A DNA stretch of 64,000 nucleotides from Haplomitrium mnioides (Eukaryota; Marchantiophyta; Haplomitriopsida; Calobryales). The notes under the pieces were generated by a model, which saw only the letters and a program-made list of their open reading frames with translations, had not been told where the DNA came from and searched no databases. The position numbers were made by a program, and so were the translations under genes. The stretch's first letter is position 1, and each line of letters begins with the position of its first letter. This document shows positions 10,941 to 23,329 of this stretch, piece after piece. The DNA lies in NCBI GenBank assembly GCA_049999725.1, contig JBNGIS010031483.1, forward strand, positions 1 to 64,000, written 5' to 3'.

Positions 10941-12966
10941 CCAACTCTATCTATACCAAACTCTCACATAGGCCCAATTTCTCTCTCCTTTTTAGTTTTC
11001 TGGTTTGAATTATTGGGCCAGACCTCCAAACAAACACACATGTACTTCTAATAGAAATACTCCACAACCCACAATCCCTTACCATCAATCCCAACTCTGG
11101 CATCAGAATCTTTAAACAAAAGATGCCTTCTTGTTGAATGGTCTGATTCATCCTCCTTGAAGTGTCTGCAATCATGACAGATCGGCGGCCATCCCTCTTC
11201 CAAATTCTTTTCCTCATCCTTGCACATTACTGAATGTTGGTTTGCCATATCTCCACCTCCATCCACTCAAAGCCTCTCATAACAAAATAGAATCTGTTGC
11301 CATCTCCTATCGGACCAGATGTGTTTTCCTTCTCAAAATAGAGCATATTGTCACTTCATCTCAATAGGGACAATTGACTCATCTCCGAGCTGAGTGTTCT
11401 GCCACTTGTATCAGTTCAGGTTCTGCAGCCATTCATTTTAGAACAAAACCTGCTGCCTTGACTTTCTTCAAGCTTCCATCCCAATAAGTCCATTCTAATT
11501 GGCTTGCATCCTTTAGCCTCCAAATCTGTAGGCTGCACTACTCTGCAACACCGAATGATTGAACTGCCCCTCTTGCTTGAACAAATCCTCTGCCCACAAA
11601 ATACCTGCCATTACAAAAACATGCAGCCTTGCTTCAAACAAAGACACCTGCAGCTCTACTCTTATGAAATACTTGCTCTTACAAAAAGCCTCATACTTTG
11701 CTACAACATATTTGACCTTGTCTTGTGCTCTTATGAGAATGCAAGTTTGCTGTTATGCTCAGCTCTCCCAATTGGTATACATAACCACCAAGGTACCATC
11801 ACTAAATACAACACCTGAAATACATAGATATCTCTAGTGGCTAACATGTATCTGTATCTTTAGGAATGTAGTAGAATAAACCATCACTAAATACATCAGA
11901 GTTTAATGCAACGTAGAAATTGTCAGTAGTATTTAGATCACTAAATACAACAGAGTTTATTGCAGCGTAGAAATTGTCAACAGTATTCAGAAAATTGCAA
12001 ATAGATCAACATCTCCACACCATCAGCTTTCATCCGCAGCGCATGGAATCCCCTTGTGGTGCATTCACAAATTCGCTCCAAGTCTTCTGCTGCTCCAAGT
12101 CACATAACCAACACTGATCTCCCAAACTTATCCACAAAATTAGCCCTGTAGACTTTTCAAATTTCAAATTCTGCAGCTACTTCCTCCCATCGAATTTCTT
12201 CAGGCTTGTATGTTGCTCTCTAGTGTGGTGCCTTGCGTAACATTTTCTCTCCTTTCTTGAAATTTCAGTTTCGAGCTTGCAAGTACCTGAAAACATATGA
12301 ATATGTACAAAATAGCGCAGCTCCTCTGATCGCCTTCACCTTGGCTTGTTCATCCACTACCATGATTTTTCATCTTGCCATTGCTAGAAATTTTCTTCAA
12401 GGACATCTTTACGATTTGCCTCTAACCCTCTGCCCAAGTGTGACTATAGGGTGTGTACAGAAGGAACCGTAGAAGCTGAGGCCGAAATCAAGTTTACAAC
12501 TAGTTACAAGAGATGTCTGATTCCATAATGCATTCTACTTCTTAATTGGTGTTCACCATGCCGCAGAAGAAGCAAACAATCAATTCTACAATTGCTTCCA
12601 ATGAAAGTAAAACTACAATCCACATCCTCTTCAGAAGTGCATACTACCAATCTACACAAACCCCATGGCCACAACACACACGCTGGTATTTGCTACTCAT
12701 TGAAGCAGAGCATACAATGAAACTCACAACCCCGATGGAGTTTTGGCTTCAGCTCTTGCTTTTGTTTCCACCTGCTCTGTTCCTTTGTGTCTAAATCACT
12801 CGCCCCATGGCTCAAATTCAGCTTGTTCCATGCTGCAAGGAAAGACCTACTCATGGGCAACCTCGCGTAGCTATAACAGAGTGACCTTGAGCTCATAATT
12901 AGAGGAGCGGCACTCAATAGACGACAAGAAACCCAATGCACTCAAGAATATTTTTGTCTCAAGAAG

Positions 12967-12996
12967 AATCAAGAACAAGAACAAGAACAAGAACGA
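12967..12996. repeat. Simple repeat (AAGAAC)n
   Basis: About four to five tandem AAGAAC units in non-coding DNA. Confidence 0.9.
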
Positions 12997-13766
12997 TTAC
13001 TCCCAGTCCCACTTTGAGAGTTCTTTAAATTTCCAAAAGTCACCCATACCCTTCACCTTTCTCCATGCTACCACCCCTTACCTCCCTACTCTCTTTCGAA
13101 TCCCATTTTTTGTTTTTTGGCGTGGAATAAGGATAAAACGCATCTTTCGTGTCTCAAGAAGCAAGTTGAAGATTTGAGACAAGTGGAGATCATCGATAAT
13201 GGCAACACTTGCAAGTACAACTACGTAATTCCCTACTAACAGATCTGTTTCCTACAACTGATCTCTACTCCTTTGAGATCTCTATGCAAAATATCTCCAC
13301 CAACGGCCATTTATGCCTTAAAAGAGGAAAGTTTCCAAGAAGTTTAGTCTATTCTTCCTTCTGGGTAGTTTTAGTGAGAAGAGAATGAACTTCTCAAGCT
13401 CTCAAGTATCTCTCTGCTCCTTCTGGCAGACCGCAATAGCAGTTCGTTTCCAAATGGACAACGCAACTTTCTTTCCCCAATACAAAAACTGCACGGAAAT
13501 CATTCATAGAAGTGACACCGCCATATATGATGTTGTCATAGCCGAAGATCAATGCACCCCTGACAACAACAATGGAAGCTAATACAACAAAGAAAGTGAA
13601 CGACCCACGTAGATCTTGCCTCCAGCCACCACACCTCCTTCATGTTCAAAAAATCCTTCAAGAGGCTCTGGATACGATGTTCTCTCTTTGTTTTCTCAGC
13701 CTCCTTTTAGCCTTCTCCTTTAGAGAACCATTGCAACCTTTTTTGTTGTAACAGAATTTTCAAAAA

Positions 13767-13872
13767 ATCAAGAAGGAGAAGGGAAAAACTATTTTCCCCC
13801 CTCTCTGCACCAACTTTAAAGATCAAGAAGGGGAAAACTATTTTCTCCCCTTTGCACCAACTTTAGGGTTTC
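13767..13872. repeat. 53-bp tandem duplication
   Basis: Two adjacent copies beginning ATCAAGAAGG, each with an AAAACTATTTTC stretch and ending CACCAACTTTA, period ~53 bp. No coding role is seen. Confidence 0.8.
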
Positions 13873-15284
13873 TTACCATTGCGGCGCACAACCCCATCAG
13901 CCCTATACTCCCTTACAGCCACCATGCGATCTAGGCAATTCAAAATATTGTCAACATCTAGCAAGCTCTGGTTGATCCGCACACACCTCTTATTCCATAA
14001 TCTGTTTCTCAAATCCTTAATATTGCATGCTTCTTAGAATTCACTTGCTTTGACCTTCTATGTCATGCTCCAACAATTGACAAAATAGCACTCTCCTAAA
14101 GCTAGAGGATGAAACTTTGTTGTTTACCAATGATTGTGCTCCTCTACTATGCTCCAACAAAGCTCTTTTAGAAGCTTCCTCAATCGCCTATCTCGTGACC
14201 TAACACCATTCAACTTTGAGAGGAAAATATTGTCACCTTTAACAACTTTCAATCATTCAGCTATTATTATTTAAGATTGACTGGAAATTGTGACTGCAAT
14301 TACATCTTCAAATAGGAAGTAGAAATATTGAGAGAAATTTTGGGGAATAATTCTCAATCAAATTTTTTTTATATGGAGCTATTACCAAGGGTTGCAATAA
14401 CTCTAGAGAAAATGTTGCTAAAAAAAAGTTTGGTGAAGATGTCCATTTGATTTAGTTGAGTTCTCCCAACACTAAGATTTGTATGTTCAATTTTTAAAAT
14501 TACAATTTGAAATAGAAATACACTTTGAATGATGCAAAAGATCTTGAAGATAATGCTTTGTTTCCAATGGTTGGATTTGCATATGGACTGAATCAACTAG
14601 CTAAGCATAAGAGCTCTTTCTCTTTGCAAAAAATCAAATGGGTTATTCTTTGCATGATAATTCTTTGTTGAAAGTCAATCACAACAAGAGTTTATCAAGA
14701 AAAACCTTGATAATAGGTCAATTATGTAATTGAGTAGAACTTCATGTTGCTTAAATGTACTTTTCTCAAAACATGAAGAATCAAAATATCATGTTTCAAT
14801 GGGGTATACCTAGAAAATATACAAAGTACTACAATCAATTTACTTTTCCATGCGGTACTATTGTATATAGGATGAAAATCAAATTAATTTTATCTATAAG
14901 AAACGCTAAAATTCAAAGAACACAAAAACTTAAAAAAAATAAAGATCTTATAGGCTCTTTCAGAACAAGAGATTTATTTGATAGAGGGGTATTTGCATGT
15001 GAATAGATGGATAAGTTTTTTCAAGGACACTATGAGAGAATGTCAGCTCACAAAATATGTAATTTTCCCGATAATTTTACCAAATTGGAAGTTTATAACT
15101 ATTATCCAACTTACTTGAAAGAGAACAATCCCAAGTGCATTTTTAGTTTCTTGAGTTTTACAAAGCATGGGAGAACATACTTTCCAAATATCAAAATTCC
15201 CAAATATAGTAGACTTTTTTTTGTAACACATGTGTGAAGAGATTCAATCATTGAAAGAGACATCCATTTTGGAGTCTAACAAAG

Positions 15285-15776
15285 GTGAAGTTTTTCTTAG
15301 ATGTGCATGTTTTTTTTCTATTCCTTTTGAACTACTTTATTTTTGAATTCCATTTTTTAATATAAGACTCTAAGTGTGCAGAATATCTATATCATTTTCT
15401 CTTCAATTATTATTCCAAACTTAGTGTTGTTGTTTATTACCCTATACACCCATGAGACTCTACACATGCAATGGATTTGTTTCTTATTTTCTTATGATAT
15501 TATTGGAAATCTTGTGTTGTGGTTTGTAATCTAGTGTGTACAAGAGACTTCATGTGTGTATGAAATTGGTTTCTTTTTGTTGTTCTCTCATTATTACAAA
15601 TGTTCTATTACATAGGAGACACCATGCACATATGGGATTTATTGTTGCTGTCTATAACACCATATTCACATAGGACTCCTTGAACATACAAGATCTACTT
15701 TCTCTATTGTTCTCTAGTAAATACAAAGTTAGTGTTGTGGTTGTAACCCCATACGCTTTGGAGACTCAATGCACAC
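15285..15776 (+). repeat. Transposase intron with palindrome array, T1 (3' end lost)
   Basis: Starts with the donor GTGAAG directly after the conserved exon end AAAG. From about 15415 it holds four degenerate units of ~110 bp, each with a CCATAC/ATGCACATATGG-like palindrome next to T-rich text (GTGTTGTGGTTTGTAA). It matches the array introns at 34260-35129, 46512-47485 and ~56100-57181. The acceptor and the following exon are missing. Confidence 0.6.
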
Positions 15777-15777
15777 A

Positions 15778-15930
15778 CAATTGCTATTTTGAACTAAGAA
15801 CTACTATTGAGTTCATGTTTTATTTGGAAAGTGCAAATATCAAATTTTAACATTGAACATTGAAAATCACCAATTTGATGTTTTTGAATTTTTTTCTGCC
15901 AAAAATTATCTACTTACATAAAAAAGTTAG
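15778..15930 (+). repeat. Recurrent GAGTTC-type motif, copy 2
   Basis: TTGCTATTTTGAACTAAGAACTACTATTGAGTTCATGTTTTATTTGG-type sequence, clearly the motif at 1137 and 28461, followed by a similar AT-rich stretch. Its orientation is that of a left element end, so another truncated element copy probably abuts T1 here. Confidence 0.5.
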
Positions 15931-15984
15931 ACTGCATGTGTGGTACCATCATCAAGGAGGCTCATAGAAAGAGCACCCGCTGCC

Positions 15985-17300
15985 ATTGAGCATTCGTTAA
16001 CAGGAGCTAGCACCACCAAGTAGTATTAAACATTGAGCAATCTTGGCATTATTGAGAGTTTTGCATCAATTTCTTTTGTGTTCAACAATCTACATCTCTT
16101 CAATAAGAGCTTTGTATATTTGCAGTTTAGTTGCATTGTGACCTCATCAAGCTGATTTTGTTGTTTTTTTCTTTGATGTTTTTTCATTAGCCTCCATTTG
16201 AACAATGATAATGAATCTTTTTTTACACAACAAAGCACTCTTCTTCTTTGAGCATTCCAAGTTTGAGCATGACAACTTTTCAATTCCAAGGTGAGCTTCT
16301 TCCTTTTTGATCTTTATGTCTCATAGCTTCAAACACCGTTCTTCATTCTTTCCTTCAAACACATTGGATTGCAAATCTATTTCAATTGCATTGTAGATCT
16401 CTTTCAATAGAACCTATCTCGCACAATCTTGAGTTGCATCAACAACCGTTTTGTTACATATATTTGGAGTTTAGCTACATTGTTAGCATTGAGCACTTGT
16501 CAACATCATCTACTACCACTAAGCAAGATTTAACTTGAGCATTCTTAGCATCATTAAGAGTTTTGTGCATTAATTTCTTCTATGTTCTTCAACAACCTAC
16601 ATCTTTTTCATTTTGTGCTTTGACCTCATCAAGTTGATTTTTTGTTGTTGTTTTTTTACATCTTTCTTGATAAACCTCCATTTGAGCATTGGTAAGACAT
16701 CCTTTTTTTTGCAAGACATGGAATTCTTCGTCTTTGAGCATTGCAGGTTCAAGCAGAACAACTTTTTAATTCCAATGTGAGCTTCTACCTCATTGATCTT
16801 CGTGTCTTCTTGTTTCAAGCACCATTCTTCATTTTTTCCTTCAAATAGCTTGCATTGTAGATCTTTTTTGATTGTATTACACATCTCTTTCAATAGAACC
16901 TATTTTACACTGTTCTAAGCCGCCTCAGTAGTAATTTTGTTGAACATATTTGTAGTCTAGATGTATTGCTAGCATTGAGCATTTGTTAGTAGCAGCCAAT
17001 ATCACCAAACAAGATTCAACATTGAGCATTCTTGGCATCATTGAGAGTTTTGTGCATCAATTTCTTATGTGATCTTCAATGACCTACATCTCTCCTATTT
17101 TCTACTTCGATCTCATCAAGATGATGTTTTCATTGCTTTCTTTCATATTTCTTTGCCAGCCTCTATTAGAATATTTGTAAGGCTAAATTTGAGCATTTGG
17201 CAAGAACTACATCAAATATTTTTCTATTTAGCATATTTCTTGTGTAGCTATTCTTCCAATGTAGATTCATCTTCTTTGAACTAAATCAAATTGTGGATGT
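15985..17300. repeat. Tandem repeat, period ~485-505 bp, about 2.6 units
   Basis: Units start at ~15985, ~16488 and ~16973 with CATTGAGCA(T/C)T(C/T)GT, each followed ~40 bases on by CATTGAGCA-x-TCTTGGCAT and then GAGAGTTTTGTGCATCAATTTC. The third unit is partial. The surrounding DNA shows no sign of the two-gene element. Confidence 0.85.
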
Positions 17301-17497
17301 GGGGTGGGGTTTGGATGTGGACTACATTTTTGTATTTCAAAAGGGAATTTTGATTTTGTACTTTCATACTTTGCATAGAGCATTTGATTTTCTTCATTAG
17401 CTGCAATTGTAAGCATTTTTTGAGCTTTAGTTTTCTTCATAGAGAATTTGGATTTCGAGCTTTTGTGTTCTGCATAGAGCATTTTAATTGTTTGCAT
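16026..17497 (-). pseudogene. Unrecognised lysine-rich, coiled-coil-like coding remnant carried by the tandem repeat
   Basis: Within the tandem units the minus strand has matching open frames (16026-16289 and 16597-16893) rich in Lys, Glu, Gln and Met, for example KLFEGKNEEWCLKQEDTKI and LKWRFIKKDVKKQQQKINLM in one, and FKWRLMKKHQRKKQQNQLDE in the other. Upstream, 17267-17497 has an internal repeat of its own (KMLYAEHKSSKSKF / QMLYAKYESTKSKF). Composition suggests coiled coil. I know no family for it. Stops separate the pieces, so if this was a gene it is dead. It could also be fortuitous coding of A/T-biased repeat DNA. Confidence 0.3.
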
Positions 17498-17499
17498 CT

Positions 17500-18950
17500 A
17501 ATATATCTATGTTGTAGCAATTTGGAATTCATTGTATTTAGTTGCATCGATTTAGCATTTATTGTATCAAGACTATACTATATTTAATTTCTATAATTAA
17601 AACACCTATTACAAGCCAACTATTGTTAGTGAGCATTTATGAGCCTTCTTTTTCTGCTTCAACCCCATCGAGCACATTTGCAAAAAAAAAACTCAATCAA
17701 CATTTTTGACTTGAAAGACATACCCCTGACCCTCTATAGGCAACTATAAAATGGTCATCTTAAGACTTTGGAAGGTATGCTCACTTTTGCCATACTTCTA
17801 GTATAGACAGTACTCCAAGAGAGTGCAGAATGCAAGAATTATTGTTGGTTCTCCATGGAGCTTATACGATGGAGGAGTGCATTCAATTCAATCTGTTGCT
17901 GCAACCCAACAAGTATGAAAAGGGAGGCATAAGAATGGAGGTGGCACCTCTCTTCTCCTCTCTTTCTGTCTCACCTCCAAATGAATGCACCATTGAAAAT
18001 CAATCAAAGATAGCAATAGAAAAGAAAGAAGAACAAGAGTCCCGCTCTCCTATCCTCTTTGCCTTGGTAAGATTTAAGCTTTAGCCCAACACACAAAAGA
18101 AGAGAAGGGAAGGATGAGAGGCACTTACCATGTTCACCAAAGAAGCTAGCTGTGATAAGTGCAAGGGCTTGGTCCAACCTCTAGGACATCACAAAGGCTA
18201 TACATTAGCTCCACTTTGCATTTTTGAGAATAAGCACATGCATGTAAACAGAGGTAGTGAGGAACAACACACGATTGATCCTTCCTTCATTGCTGAACTC
18301 ATATAACAAGTAAGAAAGCAACAGACTTAGTGAGATGAGGAATGTTGGGATTGAGAGAGAGTGTGGGCTATGGTTCCAACAATAGGGTGGTGTATGTAGT
18401 CACATGATGGGAGAGGTATTGGGGGTGGGATGTGGAGCTGATGAACCATACCTTCTCATCCATGAATTGATGCCAAAAACATGGGAATTTTGGGACAAAG
18501 CCTATGATGATGGTCTAGGGAAGGGCACATCAAACTCCTCTACCAACTTTGGAGACTAGCAAAAACCTCCTAAGCTTTTCAATAGATGGACGAAAAAAAA
18601 GAGCAATTTTCAATGCAAGGGAAATATATGCAAGAGAGTGCTTTGCAAATCCTTGATCAACAAAAGCGGTCATTTTGACTCTATAATAGATTTATGTATA
18701 GACCCATGTTGAGTTATAGGTTGGCTTGCTTTGAATATATTTTCCATGAACTCAAAAACTTTAAAAGTTGTTGTTGTGCTAGCTGGAAAAAGGGGAGGGA
18801 GCCCAACATTGCACTTCTATCCTTCTACTCATCTTCAGATAAAATTTCAAAAAGGGCTCATAAACTTTGAATTATAAACCTTTCCTAAATCCCTACCATA
18901 TGAGCAACTAAACAAGAAACCGAAATTTTGAAAGAGGAGAGAATTCAACA
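17500..18950. other. No gene recognised
   Basis: Short frames only (for example 17830-18084). None shows domain-like composition, repeats shared with other parts of the window, or homology I recognise. Confidence 0.4.
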
Positions 18951-21900
18951 TAACGCTTACATGCATAACAACAAACGAGAGAGAAGGGTTTGATGAAGAA
19001 AAAACAAATTAAAGTGACTAAAAGGACACCCATTTCTCTTTATACAACACACTCCATAAAAGAAATCAGCTTAAGTGAACTGAAATCTCCCAAATCAATA
19101 TTGAGATTTCTAAACTTCTATAACTTCAAAAACACAACCTACATACATGTCGACGGGTGCACATAGTGCGGTCTTCACCCTATGGAGTCAACAAAAAGTT
19201 TTAGACCCTTCTGCCTCATCATGTATGGCAGTGAAAAACTACCACAACTTCCTACTGGTGTCATCCATTCCCGACATCAGGTCTTGATTCTTGATCTTCA
19301 TATTGAGTTTCTGCCACTCTCTGGAGGTAGCAGAAAAACTCAACCATGATGACGTCTTGCATTGCACCTAGTACATTCTCTCCTACTCAGACTCAAGTAA
19401 CAAAGAACAAAACTAATTTACAAAACATACTCTACCAACACCTCTTGAAAGGAGGGGTCATACCCCTTTTACATGGGCTGGTCACTTTTTTCTAGATCCA
19501 TGAACTCCATGCAGCCTACAAGCAAACTCACACGTATGCAGCCCTAGCCTGGTCACTTTTTTATATAGATCATCATTTTTATCTTTGGGCCAGGGTCTAA
19601 AAACAAATTGCAAACATAGACTAACACATACAAATATTCATCCTTTTCCTTACCCCAACTTGCAAAACAGTACAGAACCTTCAAATTGCTTCCCTATGAT
19701 CACTTGGAGAAGATTATTGCTCTCAACCCAGCCCTTTCCCTTCAACATCAGATCTAAACAGCAAAGTTCTTGCTGGACATAACATATCTTCCACTATCTA
19801 TTGCTGCATAACAGAAAATGTCATAACAGAACTTCACCGAATTTATTTCTAAGACTTGCACCATTTGTTGCTGCTGCTCATGTCCTCTTTTCACCTCTAA
19901 TAGTGCTACATCACTATCTAGATAGGAATCTATTGTCCTTCTCTCTATCTCAAACCAGAGCAAAGCATACATCCATGTCAACTTAAAACAGAGCAAAACT
20001 CTCCCTTCAATTTAGAACAAGATAAGGACCATGCAAATTAGGTTTAAAAAAATTGTCCCTTCATCTCAGCTCAGAACCAGGTTTTCCATTCAACTTGCAT
20101 CAGAACTTGCTACCATCTCCACATCAGAATAGAACTGGTTGCATCTTACTTCATATCAAAACAGAAATTGGTTGTCTATGCAGAGTTGGCTGCCTCCTTG
20201 TTGTTGTATAACTCTATTACTAGGAATCCAGCTAGTTTGCTCCATTATACAAAAATGGCTATCCTCGGCTACCAGAATACAATAGCTTAACACCTCTTCT
20301 ACTAGTCTTCAACCTTCATAAAATCCTTGCCCTTCCACCCAAACAAGCTTATTGTTTTTGCATATTCTAAAGATTGGCTAACTTAAACCAGACTAGACTC
20401 AGTTGTCGCACTCCAAAACACAATAGGTTTCCGTTCTATTACTAATAGATTGTGCTTCCACTCATGATCATAACATGATCTACAAATAAGACCCACAAAT
20501 GTTTTTGTCCAGGTCCCTCTTTGAACAAACTTTGTATCTACTTCATACAAAGCTTCTTCTATGAAAAAGCATATTTGAAAAATTTGACTTTTGTGGTACA
20601 AAGTTTTCCTAAGAGGTCTGATCTTCAACTTGATTATCATAGAATAGATCTTAATTATTGACCAAGCTCTATTGAACATAGTTGTTGCCTTTAAATTTCT
20701 TCAAACCTGACTTCTGTAGCAACTTATCTTCCTTCAATGATCTAGCTCCAACGATTCTGCTCTTGCAATGGTGATTTCTCTTGGAACAAATCTACCTTGT
20801 GCCTTTTTGCAACCCTGCTTGTGCAATGAAATATCAAGCACTTTCCTCAGGGTATCAAGCATTATCATGTCCTTGCAAGTCAATTTCTCAATGTAGCATT
20901 GTAGAACAAAATGTCTAGACTTGCATTGATGAAATCTTTTTCTCAAAATCTTGTTATTTTTCTCTTGAGATGTTTCTCTACTACTCACAAAATACTTCCA
21001 GCTTTGTTTGGCTTTCTACAAAATGCCAAGTTTGCCTCAACATTTGAATATGTCTAGAGTCAAAAGGAATGATTCTTCAACCACAGCCAACAAAAGACTG
21101 TTTTGGATTAGAAAATGCTTCCAAAGGCATTTCTACGGCATGTAGTCTCTATCATGTAGGAGTTGTCAACTCATTTTCTTAGTGAACTAGTTGAATAAGG
21201 TGTATTATTGAGGAAAACCAAATCTTGGATGTAACCTCACCTCCATCTCCAGCTCATTCATTCCTACTAACCAGATTGTATTGATGGGTTTCTACTTGCT
21301 GCCCCCAAAATTCCATCTCAACCTACTAGTATTATCCAAGATGAATTTCATCCATATACCTGATTACTCCTTCTTGTTCCCAAAAATCAAATATAGGGGG
21401 CTCTAATGGAAGTGACACCAACTCCAACCATCAACTCTGGCCTTGGATTTTCTCCTTCTCTCTATTGCTAAGTACTAGAATTCAATCTAAAATCCAGAAC
21501 TAAAGAATTTAGAGCAGCAAAACTTTCCACCCCAACTGCACTATTTGATGAAGACAAAGACTACTGAGAAATAGGTAGAAAAGAATCCCATGCATTCTAC
21601 TAAAATCTCTTAATAGTAGCACATAAAGAAGCATGCTTCACTAAAGATAGACAATCACAATACAAAATAGAGCTGGCATGCTCAATGGAAGATTTGTTCC
21701 CTTTCCTATCCACTCAATTGACATACCAGCAACACCAAGCAAAGAATTGATCTACATCCTACAATACATGACAAAATAGAGGCCAAGGAATTAGCCACAA
21801 AGTATTGCTCTCTTTTTTGGCTTCCAGCAAGAATTTAGAGAGGTAGCATCTTCTCAGAAATCTATCAAGAAGCTGCTCAAACAAACACCAACACTAATGA

Positions 21901-23300
21901 ATGACACACAACCTCTATTTACTTTGCTCCAGCAAAATGTCTTCCTTATTTTTCTCATAATGTGACCTCCCTTTCATGACTTACTCACTCTAATTTGAAG
22001 ATATTCGACCTTACAATTAGCTTGAACAAGGGAAGCATCAGCTCTACCCTAGTCAACAAAGGTTTCCAGCTCTACCACATGATCATGAGATGCTTGCAAT
22101 GCCACCCTACTACTATGCTCAAAGTAGGACAAGGGCCCTAATCTGCATGCTCAACAAACTTCTCTTAGAAATTCTACAATTTTAAAATTTTTCTCTCCCA
22201 TCGTATGTCTTCTCTCTTCTTGCCTTTGAGCTGTGTTCCCTTGAATGCTTGTAGCTCCAACAATGTAAGGCTACCTCCTTTTTTGATGGAATGATCTGTT
22301 CATGCTCGATAGGAAAAACAGTGACCTGCACAACAAACCCTTGAATCTCCTTCCTACTCCAATGTATTGTCTTGCTTGACTTTGCCTCTATCAAATAGGT
22401 ATTTTTGCCCACTTTTTTTATCATGATGATTTTGCACAAAATTTAAAAGGTAGAGATGATCAACAGTGGATCTTGTCCTCACAAGCTTACTTTCAAACAA
22501 AACCTTTAATATTGATTTGAGCTATGACTACTCCTTAGCGTTGTAGGATTTTGATAAATTGTAGCAATCTCTCCTGTCTTCCATTCAATCCAAAATCACT
22601 TGCAAAAGAATCCTTACAATCGAGCAAACATGAAATATGATTCAACTTCTGCTTTTTAATCAGAGATTGGGATTTGTTTCTCCTTTTTATTCAATTTACC
22701 ATTTTTGAACCAAGGGAAAAATGACCTATTCAAAAGTTAGGGTTTTTTGAGCTTCTTCCTTTTGTGATTGTGGCCCATCATATATGCTTTCTTGGCAGCC
22801 ACTTGATTTCTTAAACATATAGTCATAGGATAAGTAGTTTGGATAAGCTAACCCATATCCATTAGGTCAACAATAGATGTTCTACCTATCAATTGACAAA
22901 ATGCTTCTAGGCTTTTTAATTCAAAATAAAAAAGATCACTTCAACTAAATTGCCTTTGGATTAGTCTAGAATGGTAATTTGATATAACCTAGAGATGACA
23001 TTTTGTTGCTCATAGATATTTGTGTTACTCAGTCTGCTCCAACTTGGTTTTTCAAATTACATCATCAATCTTCTATCTTTGGACCTAACAACCTACAACA
23101 ATCTGCCAGCCTCCATGCAATGCTACATCAATAGGAGGTTTGGTGAGCACCAATCTGGTATTAAAATATATGAGCTTCTTTGAATTGTTGAGGTGAGATC
23201 ACGATGTGGTAATTCTTGTGAATCGACTCCACTATATATATACCTACACAAACCATAGCAAGTTTCATAGTCTATAGAGATCTCTACAAGTCTGTTTTGG
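18950..23300. mobile_element. Non-coding repeat-like region related to the T1 insert
   Basis: The block at 19155-19440 matches 10640-10940, and the preceding text (ACATGCATAAC...ACGAGAGAG...TTTATAC) also resembles 10450-10560. The rest, to ~22.7 kb, is long non-coding DNA of similar composition, with many short words such as CAGAAC and TTGCTGC and no long frame. This fits a large non-autonomous retroelement derivative, but LTR ends were not found. Confidence 0.35.
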
Positions 23301-23329
23301 GTAGGACTCTAATTTTACTCTTTAAATAT

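Larger units (their letters stand above)
10400..14265. mobile_element. Non-coding insert splitting T1 (possible LARD-like or non-autonomous element)
   Basis: The transposase homology stops near 10395 and resumes at ~14270, so this 3.9 kb is inserted. It has a higher C content on the plus strand, no long reading frame and no recognisable protein. It shares a block at 10640-10940 with 19155-19440, showing it belongs to a repeat family. Near the left junction TGTTGGGA at ~10391 would suit an LTR start, but I did not find the matching end. Short open frames such as 13385-13582 show no family features and look fortuitous. Confidence 0.45.
9780..15284 (+). pseudogene. DDE transposase-like gene, copy T1 (N-terminal half, interrupted)
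   Basis: Two coding blocks, 9780-10395 and 14270-15284, are separated by a 3.9-kb non-coding insert. The first block matches the N-terminal parts of the other transposase copies (YIKRNKTIEILRF; QQLMTEM-type frames). The second has LNDAKDLEDNALFPMVGFAYG, shared with 45.8 kb, and then the best-preserved N-terminal region of the family (15007-15240): FFQGHYERMSAHKI, EVYNYYPTYLKE, FPNIKIPKYSR. That order of charged helices before a Cys-x2-Cys-like site is what I know from DUF7869-type transposase-like proteins. The exon ends AAAG at 15284 before a GTGAAG donor. The catalytic half is missing: the intron array is followed at 15778 by a different element end. Several stops are present. Confidence 0.55.

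Noticed and set aside
13385-13582. 65-residue open frame in the T1 insert
   Set aside because: No family features, and no start or splice context; such a length is expected by chance.
18140-18290. Short frame with CDKCKGLVQPLGHHKGYTLAPLC
   Set aside because: The Cys/His spacing is suggestive, but it is very short, ends in stops and has no second copy or known family in the window.
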